Part shown: positions 24,762 through 35,000 of the stretch, in pieces
How positions within the stretch are numbered: the stretch's first letter is position 1
How the letters are laid out: the number at the start of each line of letters is the position of its first letter
From: Solwaraspora sp. WMMA2056
Lineage (GTDB): Bacteria; Actinomycetota; Actinomycetes; Mycobacteriales; Micromonosporaceae
DNA length: 64,000 nt
Assembly (NCBI RefSeq): GCF_030345095.1
Contig: NZ_CP128360.1
Location: 6,138,001-6,202,000 of the forward strand
Direction: 5' to 3'
The notes under the pieces: generated by a model
Told to the model about the DNA's origin: nothing
What the model saw: only the letters and a program-made list of their open reading frames with translations
The model's database searches: none
Position numbers and translations under genes: made by a program

Positions 24762-25175
24762 CTAATCGCGACGACGCCTGCACGTGACCGAGAACAACAC
24801 CGTCCCCGAATCCCAAGCGTCGACTTCGGGATCGTCGGACCTTCGCACGGTTACACGCGAACAGGAAACGAGCCCAACGCGCCCTTGACCCTCCAGTACG
24901 ATACGTAGTTGGGGAATCGGCAATAGCATTGTCTCCTCGAACCCGACCTCTTCATCCTCCCTCGCCAGTCGAAGAACAAGATCCGGATAGCTCCTTCGAA
25001 GCTTGACAAACTCAACTGCGTCGAATTGGACACTCAATGCTTCACGACCTCCGCTACCAAAACTCCTTAACAACAGTTGTGAATGCCCGACCCCATACCG
25101 CCATAGCCGGAAATTGCACCCACTCCTCCAAGGCAGAATGACCCCATTTACATCACCCTCCGAACGGATTTTCAT
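24762..25175 (-). CDS. Putative immunity protein for the RHS toxin
   Basis: About 137 residues, beginning MKIRSEGDVNGVILPWRSG and overlapping the 3' end of the RHS gene by about 23 bp in a different frame. The G+C content is lower than in surrounding genes. I recognise no family; the pattern of strands (FRLWRYGVGHSQLLLRSFG, LSVQFDAVEFVKL, QLRIVLEGQGRVGLV) suggests a small beta-rich protein without signal or membrane segment. Its place directly after a toxin-tipped RHS gene is where cognate immunity genes sit. Start choice between 25175 and 25187 is open. The function is inferred from position only. Confidence 0.65.
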   Translation of the reverse strand: MKIRSEGDVNGVILPWRSGCNFRLWRYGVGHSQLLLRSFGSGGREALSVQFDAVEFVKLRRSYPDLVLRLAREDEEVGFEETMLLPIPQLRIVLEGQGRVGLVSCSRVTVRRSDDPEVDAWDSGTVLFSVTCRRRRD

Positions 25176-28100
25176 CAGGCCGCCCATTCCGATACCAGGT
25201 AACTCGACTCCACGCTTCTGGACTTTGACTCAACTGATACATCTCCCATCTAGTGAATCCGCGGCCACCCACGTCAGCCGGGTCAACGTTCTTACCCGAA
25301 GCAGCATACGAGACAGGGTCATCGATTCCATCCAAATTGACATGGATCCGCGTCTTGCCATCTGAAATAAAACCGAGCAGCTGCTCATGCCAGGAACCCG
25401 ACCCTACCCACTCTTTATATGTCTGCGCACCACGCTCCATACCGAAGATATCCAAGGCCATATCATCACCGTCGACCGTTTGCTTACCCAACGCAATTTC
25501 ACCACAATTGTGCACGAGGACCGAGGCATTGCCGGCGAGCACATAATACGCGTGGATGCCGGCCACAGTCAGATTATAGGCTAGATCAGTGATGGGCGCG
25601 GACTGCACGCCTACAACGCCGAGGAGTTCGTCTGCTGCGGTGAGGAGATAGTCACCCGAGTGAAGGGCATCCGCCCGTTGCCACTGGCGATCCGTCTCGT
25701 TCCAGTACGGGTGATCCTCGGTAGTACTGATCGTCCCGCCGTCGACGACAAGTTCGACGAGGTGATCCTCATGCACCCAGGTGTCTGTGACGGTACGGAT
25801 TCCCCGTTCACCAGTCTCTGGGTCATACGCGATGACCTCATCGCCGGCGACGACCTCGCCAATCGGCTTGGTGCTGCCATCCGCCATCAGCACCTCGGTG
25901 TCGCCACTGAAGCTACATGCCTTGCCGGCACGCCCCACTCCGGCGGCCAGCCCGTAGACATCGTCAACGGCTTTGAGCTTACCTACCGGAATGAAAGCTG
26001 ACGCGGTCCAGAGACAACCCGACCAGCTCCCCTCAGCGCAACGTTGCGCATCGGCAATTCCGGTTACCTCTAGAAGGAACTGTCGATAACCTTCCCAGAT
26101 CTGCTGTTCCTGGGCATCACAGACTTCTCGGTTGTAATGGCAATACCATCTCTTGAGACCCTTGTCCCGATCCGGGATGGGCACCTCGGCGTATGGCGTA
26201 CCCCAGTAGTTCTCCACCCAGTCAATCGGGTGGATCACCGGCTCCTTGGGGTTCGGACCCCCCGGTCGCGCAAGGCTGCAAGACTCCCGACCACATGCGG
26301 CGACAATCGAGGGCCGGCCATTCGGATACTTTGCCGCCTGTGTTGTGTAGTGCGGAACGTAGCCTGCGCAGGATCCGGTGCAGGCATCCTTCCTGCCGCC
26401 TCCCTCGCCGACGGTGTGAAGTAGGCCGGTGGGGTCGCTGTAAGTTATCGGGTTGTTGTTGGAGTAGGCGTATCCGTGCCATTGCTGGGGGTCGGTCAGG
26501 TCCTGCACTGGGTCCAGGCTGATAAATCTACCGAGCGCTACATCATACTGCCGCGCCCCGATATGAGTCAGCCCGGTCGGGTCAACGTCGCCGCCGACAA
26601 ATCCCTTCAAGTTCGGCCACATGGTCGGCAGCGATGCTCCCCGTTCGCCGCCGTACGGGGTCTGTCGGCGGCGTGTGACGTCCTGGTTGGCGTTCGCGCT
26701 GATCGCTACCGACTGAGTGCCCTGGTGATCGGTGGCCAGCCAGGTGAGCCCGCCGCCGGTCGATCGCATCGCGAAGACGCCCTCGACGTAGGTGTAGTAG
26801 CGGGTTGCCGAGGTGGTGGCAGTGGAGGTCGTGTATCGGATCTCCATGTTGGGCAGGTAGAGCGTCTTGCCGGTGCTGTCGCGCCGAATCAAGCGGCTGC
26901 CGGCGGCGTCGTAGACGAAGCTGTGGCTCTGCCCGCCGTCCGTCACTTCTTCCAGACGGCCCTCAGCATCCCAGGCCAGCGTCTGGTTGCCCGAAGTTGG
27001 GCTCGGCCTGGTGGACGTGTTTCCGGCGTCGTCGTAGTCGTACTCGCTGAGGCTGCTACCGCCGGGTTCGACGGTGGTGATCGACGACAGCGTGTGAGGC
27101 TGGCTTCCTCCCGGCGCAGGATAGGTGTATGTACGGGTGGTGTTCCCGCCGGCTGCGTGTGTGGTCTCGGTCAGTCGGTTCCCGACGTCGTCGAGCGTCC
27201 ACGACAGCCAATAGGGAGCTGGACCACCGAGTCCTCCGAGGGTTGGCGCGGCGGCACAGTCGTCTACTCCGGGCGTCCATGCCTCGGTCAGGCGTCGCAG
27301 GCTGTCGTACGTGAAGCACTGGATGTCAGCGCTTCCGCCGGCCGGCGCATCAGCAATCTTGGTGATGTTGCCAGCGTCGTCGTAATCGTACTGGAGGTCC
27401 GCGACGTACTCTGGTGCTGTCTGCCTTCGGGTGATGAGTTTCTTCAGCCGGCGCGTGACGTCGTCATGGACGTAACCGCGCTCAACATATCCGGTGGTGC
27501 CGTGCTGATAGGTAACCAGCCCGACCTCGCCGAAGGTGGTGTAGCCGGTGGCTGCTACATAGAACTCATCGCCTGTCGTCTTCACATGGTCTGCCAGGCC
27601 GGTAACCGGGTCGTAGAAATAGTCGACCCGCTCCTGCCCTAGGGAACCGACGTCAGGATAACGCACGAACTGCAGGCTGCCGTCGGTTTTGTAGCCGCGG
27701 GTCACCGAGTAGGTACCACCCAGACCTGTCTCGCTGGACGGGATGATGTAGTCCTCGCCGGTCGACTGGTAGAGCGCCGAGTAGCCCCGCACCCGCGTCG
27801 TATACGCCTCTTCATCGATCCAGCGGGTGGCGGTATGCAGATGGCCTTTGGCTCCGGGGGCCGTGTCGTACGTCCAGGTCGATCTCTTGCTGGTGGCGCT
27901 GATCTCATCGTCGTAAGTGCCGACTTTCCGGCCGAGATCGTCGTACTCATACGCGAGGACCTCGCCGTTCCCGTCGGTGCTCTCGGTCAGATCACCATAG
28001 TCGTTGTACACGTAGGTCGACGTCCCTGAGTCGGGATCGACCGTGCCGACGTTGCGGCCAAGGATGTCGTACTCGAAGCTCCAACGATTTTCGGCGTGAT

Positions 28101-31100
28101 CGGCGACTCCGGTCAGCTGGCCCTTGGCGTCGTATTCGTAGGTGGTCGTGATGTGGTCGGCAGCCAGTGTGGCGCCCTTGTGTTGACGCTGCTCGACGAT
28201 ATTCCCCCGTGCGTCGGTGATTACCGTCGTCGGCGTCCCGCCGGCCGGTGGAGTTGTGTAGACCCGGTCCCCGCCGTACGAGATGGTTGTCCGCCATTTC
28301 TCGGCTCCGGCGGAGCGTTGAATACTCGCGGTCGGCCGGCCAGCCCGGTCATAGTTCGTGACTGCCTGGCTACGTGTCTCCCACTCCAGGATCGTTCGAA
28401 GTGTGGTGCCTGGGGCGACCGCCGGATCGTGGTGCTCGTTGTTGACCGTGCGCGGCCGGCCAGCGGCATCGTAGATCGTCTCGGTGAAAACCGTTCCTGT
28501 CCCGGAAGCAGCTGGCCGTTGGGTCTGGCGGGATCGAAGTAATCCATCGTAGAGCTGGTACGTGGTTACGTAGTTGCCGTCAGCGTTGAGCTTCTTGGTG
28601 GTGACGGCGTTGACTCCGCCGCTGTTGCGGAGCAGATAGGCGTACTCGGTGTTCGGGTCGTGGCCGCTCGCCTTGTTTCGGTTCGGCAGCCACACCTTAC
28701 GGAGCCGTCCCAGCGCGTCGTACTCAAGGTCGGTACGCCGATTGTTCACGTCGATCTTGGTGGTCGGCATCCCCCACGCCGGGTCCATGTCCTCGGTCGA
28801 CGTCCAACCGAGGTGGTTCGTGGTGGTCACCCTCGTCACCGGTCCGCCGACAGGCGGGGTGTAATCCTTTGTTGTCTTGTTTTCTCTGACGTCCCAAGCC
28901 TCGGTGAGCCGACCGTAGGCGTCGTAGCTCATCCGTGACGTCGTCAGCCAGGTTGTGGTGCCGCCGCCCGTTGGCGACCAGTCTTTGAGCCCTTCAACCT
29001 TGGTGACATTCCCCTTGATTGGCTCCGCCCCGGGCGCCTGGTTGTCGAAGCTGGTTCTAATGTCATCGAGAATGTGCGTGCCGTTGGCAGGTGTCTGCCC
29101 ACATGCCAACGCGAATGACTGTATCCGGGCGACCAGTCCGAGAAGGTTGACACCTTCGTTCCGGTTGAAGGTGGTCTTCTCGCATTGTTCGTCGCCCGGG
29201 ACATCCGTGGCGCCGTCAGCAGATACTTTTCCTAGATCGTTGACCTGAGTGAGCATTCCGTAGTTGTCGTGGGTGTTGACGACCTTGGTAGTGAGCCAAC
29301 CTCGCCCGCCGTCGAGGTAGGTCGAGCTGTACGCCGTTCCGGTGCCCGTGTAGCGGGCGTGAACGGTCGAATCTCCGATCGTCCGAGTTGCGGTCGCAGC
29401 CGACTGCCACGGGACGGTGACGGTCTTCGACACCGGCGCGGTGGTTACGCCGTTGTAGACCACCCGCTCACGCATGATCCCGGACCAGGCGTCCTCGTCG
29501 TTGACAGCAGCGCCTATCGAGGCGGTAACCTGAATGTTTCTGGTCCCGCCCGAGGGTGCCGAACGGTCACCGTGCATACCGCGCAGGTAGGTCGATTCGG
29601 TCAGCGTTTCCTGTCCGGGCGCACCGGTACGGACTCGAACCTTCCCGTAGCCTCGGTAGTCCGACCAGGTCCGGTACGCGTTCTTGGTGAGTCCGTCATC
29701 CTCCGTGTACCGCCATGCGGGTGTCCCGAGGTACTCGTAACTGGTCACCACATCGGTGCCACCGCCGGTCCAGTCCGCCTCGGTGACGCTGTCGACGACG
29801 TACTTGTGGAAGTAGTCCGTCTCCGTCCCTCCGCCCACCGCCTCGCTCAGTACCGGGTAGCACCGCAAGGTGTTGGTATGCGGAGAAGATGGCATCACAC
29901 TCCCCGGTACGCACTGGGGAGGTGAGTAAGAAACGGATATCTTACCGCCGGTCTCGGTCCAAATCGTGCTGATACGATGCCAGTTCATCTCAGGCTTCGT
30001 GTCACCAATCGTGTCAACTCGATTAGGCAACTGCACCCAGTCAAAGTTGATCTCCGGCAAGGCGATTGCCGCCACTCCGGCATGCCCAGTATGCGTGATT
30101 GATTCAAGCCAGAGACCACGACGAGTACCGTCACCAGTAGACGGAAAATCGTGCACGAACGTCCACGAGTCAACGCTGCGGTATGCATTGGCCGTCGGAT
30201 TCCACACCCTGGTCGTGACGCTTGCCAGCCGACTACTGGACCAGAAAGTCGGGGTGAAGTTGTCGGCACACGACGAGCCGGTGCATTCCTGATCCCATGG
30301 CGTGTCAGGCCATCGATCCTCATTCTTCGTGGAGCACGAGGAAAGACAGCGATCAGTCTGACCGAAAACCACCCTGGCCGGCGGACTCGTGGCCGTGTAA
30401 ACCGTGTCCGTACCGCTGCGGTTGTCCGTTCCGTAGTCGATCCGACTCAACGTTCCACCGCGTATGTACGTCGCCGCCCCGCCAGTGTTGTTGATCCGTC
30501 CGTATTTGTTTGCCTGCGGCGTGTACCACAGCGACATCGTGTTGCCGTGCAGATCGACAACGTAGTCGAGATTCCATCGCCAGGCCTGGTCGCAGAAGGA
30601 GTTGGCAAAGGATGCCTGCCGACACGGTTCGCCCGAGTTGTTGCCTGCTACGGGAGCGGTCCAGACCGACTGTGTGGTCGGCTTGCCGGATGACCACCCG
30701 GCCAGTCGATTAAGTCCAAAGTAGTACTGGATGCCATCGGCGGTCGTTACCCGCCAATACTCGTTGTCATCGTCGGCGTTGTCAGTGTTGGTAAAACGCT
30801 CGATGCGCGAGCCGTCATCCTGCTTAGAGCGCCAGGTGCCACTCACACCGTCCCGTATCAGCTCGACCGACCTTCCACTGAGCGACAGAACGGCGTTGTC
30901 TGTCCCCCAGCAGAGGTCACCCGTCTTGGTGCTGTTGTTCGCGTTTCCACCCATGTCGTCACGGCATGGACGGTAGCTTCGTTCGACAAATCCTTGGACC
31001 AGCTCAAATCCCTCCCCGACCCAGGATGGCTGGTTATTGGTCGCCTCTCCTCGGCCGTCGACGGAAGCGGAGGAGTAAGCTAGCGCCAATTCAGGCGTCG

Positions 31101-32040
31101 GGCCACCTGGTGTCGGCGGAACCCGCATCGGATAGGCCCAGGTGAAGTCACCGCTTGGACCACCGGCAGACCAGGTTGACGACGGCTGCAGTGTGGAGGC
31201 ACCGTAATCTCCGGCGCTGCTGGCAGAGCCCGCCATCAGAGCGACAAAGGCGCCTTCACCACTCGCACCGAGACGCTGGGCCACTGGGGCGAGGTCAACC
31301 TGTCCTGTCACCTGCTGGGTGCCAGCGTCGTTTCGGGAGGTAAGTTCACGTGCAGCGCATTCTCCGGCCTCCGGCCGAGTCAGTCCGCACTTTGGGAGTT
31401 CAACCAACCGCAGTCGAGACGCCCAGTCAGCACCGTATGCGCCGGCAAACGTGGAATAGTCGACCGAGATCTCGACGCGCTCGATTTCGGAGGTCGGATC
31501 GGTGGCCGCGAGGCTCAGCAGTACGCCTCGACGCCAATTTTCCGGCAACCGTGCACGGTCCAGGATCTCCACCGTGACCCCGCCTGGCGACCCTCCACGG
31601 GAACCAACTGCTGCGGGCAGACCGATCCGGATTGGAGAACTTCCGACCCTCGCCATCCTCGTTCTGGTGGACTCGCCGAGCAGACGCGCTTCCTGCGCGG
31701 TCATGGTCGCACCGGTCAGGTCGATCTCATGGGCACCCGGTGCCGGCCATACTACGGTCTTTGGTGCCGAGCTTCCTGCCGTTTGCGTAAGGTCCGAGGG
31801 ACGGCTCCGGCTCTTTACCTCGATCGAGTCTGTCGGATCAGGTTGGCTGACCTTCAATCGGTCCGGCTGCACTGCAACTGCTGACACCGGGGGTACGGCC
31901 ATCCCGAGTGTAGCTGTCATCAACACAGCGGCGGAGACAGCGATCGCCGACCGCCACCTGCGCCCGACGGCCCTGGTCGGCTTGAGCCGCTGCAAGGTCG
32001 AGGATGAGACACTGATCCGGCTGGACAACGACCTAGGCAT
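25153..32040 (-). CDS. RHS-repeat polymorphic toxin with pretoxin HINT domain
   Basis: About 2,295 residues. N-terminus: basic start, membrane/signal segment (SAIAVSAAVLMTATLGMAV), then a secreted SpvB-like region. A long series of RHS/YD repeats follows (for example YEYDAKGQLTGVADH, YVYNDYGDLTESTDGNG). The RHS core ends in ARQYDVALGRFISLDP and NNPITYSDPTGL. A HINT domain is at about 2042-2179, from CSFSGDTEVLMADGSTKPIG to ASVLVHNC. The last 116 residues are a separate tail. The RHS shell should encase the tail and HINT should cleave it free. Start ATG at 32040 has GGAGG eight bases upstream. It is 48 bp after the LamG gene. Confidence 0.9.
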   Translation of the reverse strand: MPRSLSSRISVSSSTLQRLKPTRAVGRRWRSAIAVSAAVLMTATLGMAVPPVSAVAVQPDRLKVSQPDPTDSIEVKSRSRPSDLTQTAGSSAPKTVVWPAPGAHEIDLTGATMTAQEARLLGESTRTRMARVGSSPIRIGLPAAVGSRGGSPGGVTVEILDRARLPENWRRGVLLSLAATDPTSEIERVEISVDYSTFAGAYGADWASRLRLVELPKCGLTRPEAGECAARELTSRNDAGTQQVTGQVDLAPVAQRLGASGEGAFVALMAGSASSAGDYGASTLQPSSTWSAGGPSGDFTWAYPMRVPPTPGGPTPELALAYSSASVDGRGEATNNQPSWVGEGFELVQGFVERSYRPCRDDMGGNANNSTKTGDLCWGTDNAVLSLSGRSVELIRDGVSGTWRSKQDDGSRIERFTNTDNADDDNEYWRVTTADGIQYYFGLNRLAGWSSGKPTTQSVWTAPVAGNNSGEPCRQASFANSFCDQAWRWNLDYVVDLHGNTMSLWYTPQANKYGRINNTGGAATYIRGGTLSRIDYGTDNRSGTDTVYTATSPPARVVFGQTDRCLSSCSTKNEDRWPDTPWDQECTGSSCADNFTPTFWSSSRLASVTTRVWNPTANAYRSVDSWTFVHDFPSTGDGTRRGLWLESITHTGHAGVAAIALPEINFDWVQLPNRVDTIGDTKPEMNWHRISTIWTETGGKISVSYSPPQCVPGSVMPSSPHTNTLRCYPVLSEAVGGGTETDYFHKYVVDSVTEADWTGGGTDVVTSYEYLGTPAWRYTEDDGLTKNAYRTWSDYRGYGKVRVRTGAPGQETLTESTYLRGMHGDRSAPSGGTRNIQVTASIGAAVNDEDAWSGIMRERVVYNGVTTAPVSKTVTVPWQSAATATRTIGDSTVHARYTGTGTAYSSTYLDGGRGWLTTKVVNTHDNYGMLTQVNDLGKVSADGATDVPGDEQCEKTTFNRNEGVNLLGLVARIQSFALACGQTPANGTHILDDIRTSFDNQAPGAEPIKGNVTKVEGLKDWSPTGGGTTTWLTTSRMSYDAYGRLTEAWDVRENKTTKDYTPPVGGPVTRVTTTNHLGWTSTEDMDPAWGMPTTKIDVNNRRTDLEYDALGRLRKVWLPNRNKASGHDPNTEYAYLLRNSGGVNAVTTKKLNADGNYVTTYQLYDGLLRSRQTQRPAASGTGTVFTETIYDAAGRPRTVNNEHHDPAVAPGTTLRTILEWETRSQAVTNYDRAGRPTASIQRSAGAEKWRTTISYGGDRVYTTPPAGGTPTTVITDARGNIVEQRQHKGATLAADHITTTYEYDAKGQLTGVADHAENRWSFEYDILGRNVGTVDPDSGTSTYVYNDYGDLTESTDGNGEVLAYEYDDLGRKVGTYDDEISATSKRSTWTYDTAPGAKGHLHTATRWIDEEAYTTRVRGYSALYQSTGEDYIIPSSETGLGGTYSVTRGYKTDGSLQFVRYPDVGSLGQERVDYFYDPVTGLADHVKTTGDEFYVAATGYTTFGEVGLVTYQHGTTGYVERGYVHDDVTRRLKKLITRRQTAPEYVADLQYDYDDAGNITKIADAPAGGSADIQCFTYDSLRRLTEAWTPGVDDCAAAPTLGGLGGPAPYWLSWTLDDVGNRLTETTHAAGGNTTRTYTYPAPGGSQPHTLSSITTVEPGGSSLSEYDYDDAGNTSTRPSPTSGNQTLAWDAEGRLEEVTDGGQSHSFVYDAAGSRLIRRDSTGKTLYLPNMEIRYTTSTATTSATRYYTYVEGVFAMRSTGGGLTWLATDHQGTQSVAISANANQDVTRRRQTPYGGERGASLPTMWPNLKGFVGGDVDPTGLTHIGARQYDVALGRFISLDPVQDLTDPQQWHGYAYSNNNPITYSDPTGLLHTVGEGGGRKDACTGSCAGYVPHYTTQAAKYPNGRPSIVAACGRESCSLARPGGPNPKEPVIHPIDWVENYWGTPYAEVPIPDRDKGLKRWYCHYNREVCDAQEQQIWEGYRQFLLEVTGIADAQRCAEGSWSGCLWTASAFIPVGKLKAVDDVYGLAAGVGRAGKACSFSGDTEVLMADGSTKPIGEVVAGDEVIAYDPETGERGIRTVTDTWVHEDHLVELVVDGGTISTTEDHPYWNETDRQWQRADALHSGDYLLTAADELLGVVGVQSAPITDLAYNLTVAGIHAYYVLAGNASVLVHNCGEIALGKQTVDGDDMALDIFGMERGAQTYKEWVGSGSWHEQLLGFISDGKTRIHVNLDGIDDPVSYAASGKNVDPADVGGRGFTRWEMYQLSQSPEAWSRVTWYRNGRPDENPFGG
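25156..25503 (-). other. C-terminal toxin-like domain of the RHS protein
   Basis: The 116 residues after the HINT end VLVHNC start GEIALGKQTVDGDDMALDIF and contain AQTYKEWVGSGSWHEQLLGF, TRIHVNLDGIDD and FTRWEMYQLSQSPEAWSRVT. The layout resembles the polymorphic toxin type 27 group as I recall it, but I cannot confirm this. G+C drops here relative to the RHS body, as expected for exchangeable tips. Activity and target are unknown. Confidence 0.6.
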
Positions 32041-32088
32041 AGCTACGACCTCCGTTGAAGCCGAGGGCACGGGAAGGGGCGGGCGACA

Positions 32089-35000
32089 TCATGAGGTGGT
32101 ATAGAGGTTGTTGACCTCGCGGGCGTTCATCACGCCCACGTAGACCGTGACCTGGTCGATGGTTCCGGGGAAGTATCCGCCGAGGTTGCCGTTCCACAGC
32201 TCGCGGGCGAGAGTGAGGGAGCCGGCCGCAGCCCAGGTCGGTGCGCTGAGGAAAACCGGACCTGCCGCCTGACCGTTCACATACAAGGTGACTGACTCTG
32301 TCCCGGCGTCGTAGACACCGACAAGGTGGAACCATTCGCCGGGGACCGGGACGACCGGTGAGGTCACTGCTGCCGACGTGGAGCTGTTGCTGACGTCGGC
32401 ACCGTGCAACCAGAACGCCCACCGTTGCGCGGCAGCCTGGTAGCCGAGCGCAAAGGCGTCGACCTGAGTCCCCTCTTGGGCGACAACGGAGATGTTTCCG
32501 GCCGGCAGCGGGTCGGCCGGGTCGCCGTCGAGTTGCGCCCACGCTGAGACGGTGAACGACTGATCGGTGCGAACGACAGGGTTCTGCACCAGGGTGTAGG
32601 GATCAGTAGTCGAGGCGTAGCCGGATGCGCCGTCGAACCACGCCGCATCGCCGTCATCGTGGCCGTCCTCGGTGAAGGTCGCTGACGCGGGAACGGAATC
32701 CCATCCGGCCAGGTAGAGGTCTCGACCCCATCTTTCGTCATCGATTGCCTCACCACACCAGCAGTCGGCAGTCCAGGAGAAGTCCCACATGCCGACCCTG
32801 ACCGGGGAGAGGATTCCGCGCATGGCAATCGTCCCTGCCTGTGGATCGGCGTTGGTGCCCTGCAGGTCGTCGGCGACGATGACCCGGTTCCATATCCGCA
32901 GATCGGTTACCTCGCCGCGCCAACTGTCAGTCAGCGCCCCGTACCACAGTGCCCGACCGACGACGACTGGACCGGTTGCCGTCCAGGGCACCGCAGAACG
33001 CGTTGTCTCCGCTGCAAGTTCACCGTTGACGTAGAGACGCATCACTCCAACCTGGGCGTCATGGACAGCAGCCAAATGCGTCCACTTTCCGATATCGGCA
33101 GCGGTTATCGGCGAACCGGAGTCAGCCCGATGATTACTACCAACAGATGGCGAGTTCCCCATCATGAACGACCAATACGGCGCGGGCGGGCTTCCGAGGT
33201 ACCGGATTCCGAGGTAGAATCCGCTGAAGTCGGTATCGTCCTGGCTGACCGCCGTACGGTTTCCGCCGGTGAGCGCCGAGGCGCGCACCCATGCTGAGAC
33301 ACTGAACGACCCTGCAGTGTCCAGATCAGACACTGTCGCGGACGCGCTGCCATAAAGATTGTTGGGCGACTCGTCGATGCTATCGAAGAACGGGACGCTC
33401 TCGCCGATCAGCCTGGTGTCGGCCGGCCAGGTGACGTCACCGGACGCCATCAGGTCCGCGTCCCCGGCCGTATCGGTGAGACCGTGTCCGTTGACGGTGT
33501 TGAGCGGCCAGTGCCCGATCGGGGCAGCTGGCGAGCCCACCAGGAACTGGTACGGAGTCGTCGGGCTCGGTGTGCCGGCGGTGTCCTTGCTGTAGACGTA
33601 CAGCATGTTGAGCCCGTGCTTGGGCGGCGTGAGCGTGACCGTCCGCGAGGACCCAGGTGACACCGTCACCTGGTTGCCGGGTGGATTGCTCCAGCCGTAG
33701 ACGTAGGTCGTCACATCCGGTGCACCACCGGCGGTGAAGGTGAAGGAGCCGGACTGGCCCGGACCGCCGTGCGCGGTAGGCCCGGACGGGTAGTCCGACG
33801 ATGTGATGCCCGGTGCCGGCGGTGCGCTGGCGTTGACCGTGAAGTGGCACGCGCCAGACCAGTCGGACCCGTCGTGGGCGTCGGTGGTGTAGACCCGCCA
33901 GACGAAGGTTTTCCCCTCTGCCCCCGCCCCGAGGTTCAGCGTGATCTCGCCGAAGTTGTTGGCCGGTCGGGACGGCCCGTTGGTCTGGGTCGCGGTCGGG
34001 CTGGTCACGTCCTTCCACTCGAACCGACCGGTCAGGGTGTCGGAACCGTCCGGGTCGACATACCGGGCCCGCAAGGTCGGGGACGTGGTGCCGACGACAC
34101 CACCGCATGCCACCGACGAGGTGGTCAGCTCGGTCGGAATCCCCGGCCGTGAGTTGTAGCTGACGATCAGCCAGGTCTGGTCGACGTAGAACTTCTTCCA
34201 GCGGTCCTGCGTGGACTCGTACTGTCCCGAACTGTTGCACGCGCACAGTCCGACCGTGTAGCCGGTCCACTGCTGGTTCACCGCGTACTGCACGTCGGTG
34301 GTCAGGGTAGATCCGCCGAACTCGACGTCGACGTCCGGCTGGATGACGCCACACCCGCCGGCCTCGTTGGCGTTGGCCTCCTGCGCCGCCAACCACTTCG
34401 ACGACGGCAGCGGTCGGGTGCCCCACGACATTCGGGGCGTCGCCGACACACCCGCCGTGCGGTACAGATGCACCCACGTCGCTGAACACGACCAGGAGTG
34501 GTCGAGCTTGGCGCGGACCTGCGCGGACAAGATCCGCTTGCCGCGGATCTGCCAGACGTTGAAGTCGAAGAACGACCGGTACAACGCCCCGTCGTAGGAG
34601 TTACGCCCCACCCACGCCCGGTTGCCGATGTCCCAGTTCGTGTTGATGTTGTTCGCGTACGCCCACCGGGTGCTCTTGTTGTCGAAAGCCGGATCGATGA
34701 ACACCGGGTAGACAGTCTCGGCGCCGGCCAGCACCGACGGGTCCGGCACGACCTCCAGATCCCCGGTGGCCACATCCACCTCGATCGGCACCATCGGCGC
34801 AGCCGGTCCCGGCCCAGCGGCGGTCGATGGATCCGGCGTCACCGCCGATCCGGCCGCGTCACGGCCGGCCGTCACCTCACCGCCCACGGACGGATCGACC
34901 GACGAGTCCCACATCGACGCGGTCGGTGTGACACCGACGGTCCGCCCGTCCGGGTCTACAAGCCGCAGCCCGCCCTCGGTCAGTGGCTGCGGAGTGATGT

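Noticed and set aside
26476-27642. 388-codon plus-strand frame inside the RHS gene
   Set aside because: Antisense to well-defined RHS repeats; no ribosome site and no family similarity.
29635-29650. Sequence resembling the T-loop of a tRNA (GGACTCGAACC)
   Set aside because: It lies within RHS coding sequence and no cloverleaf can be drawn around it.
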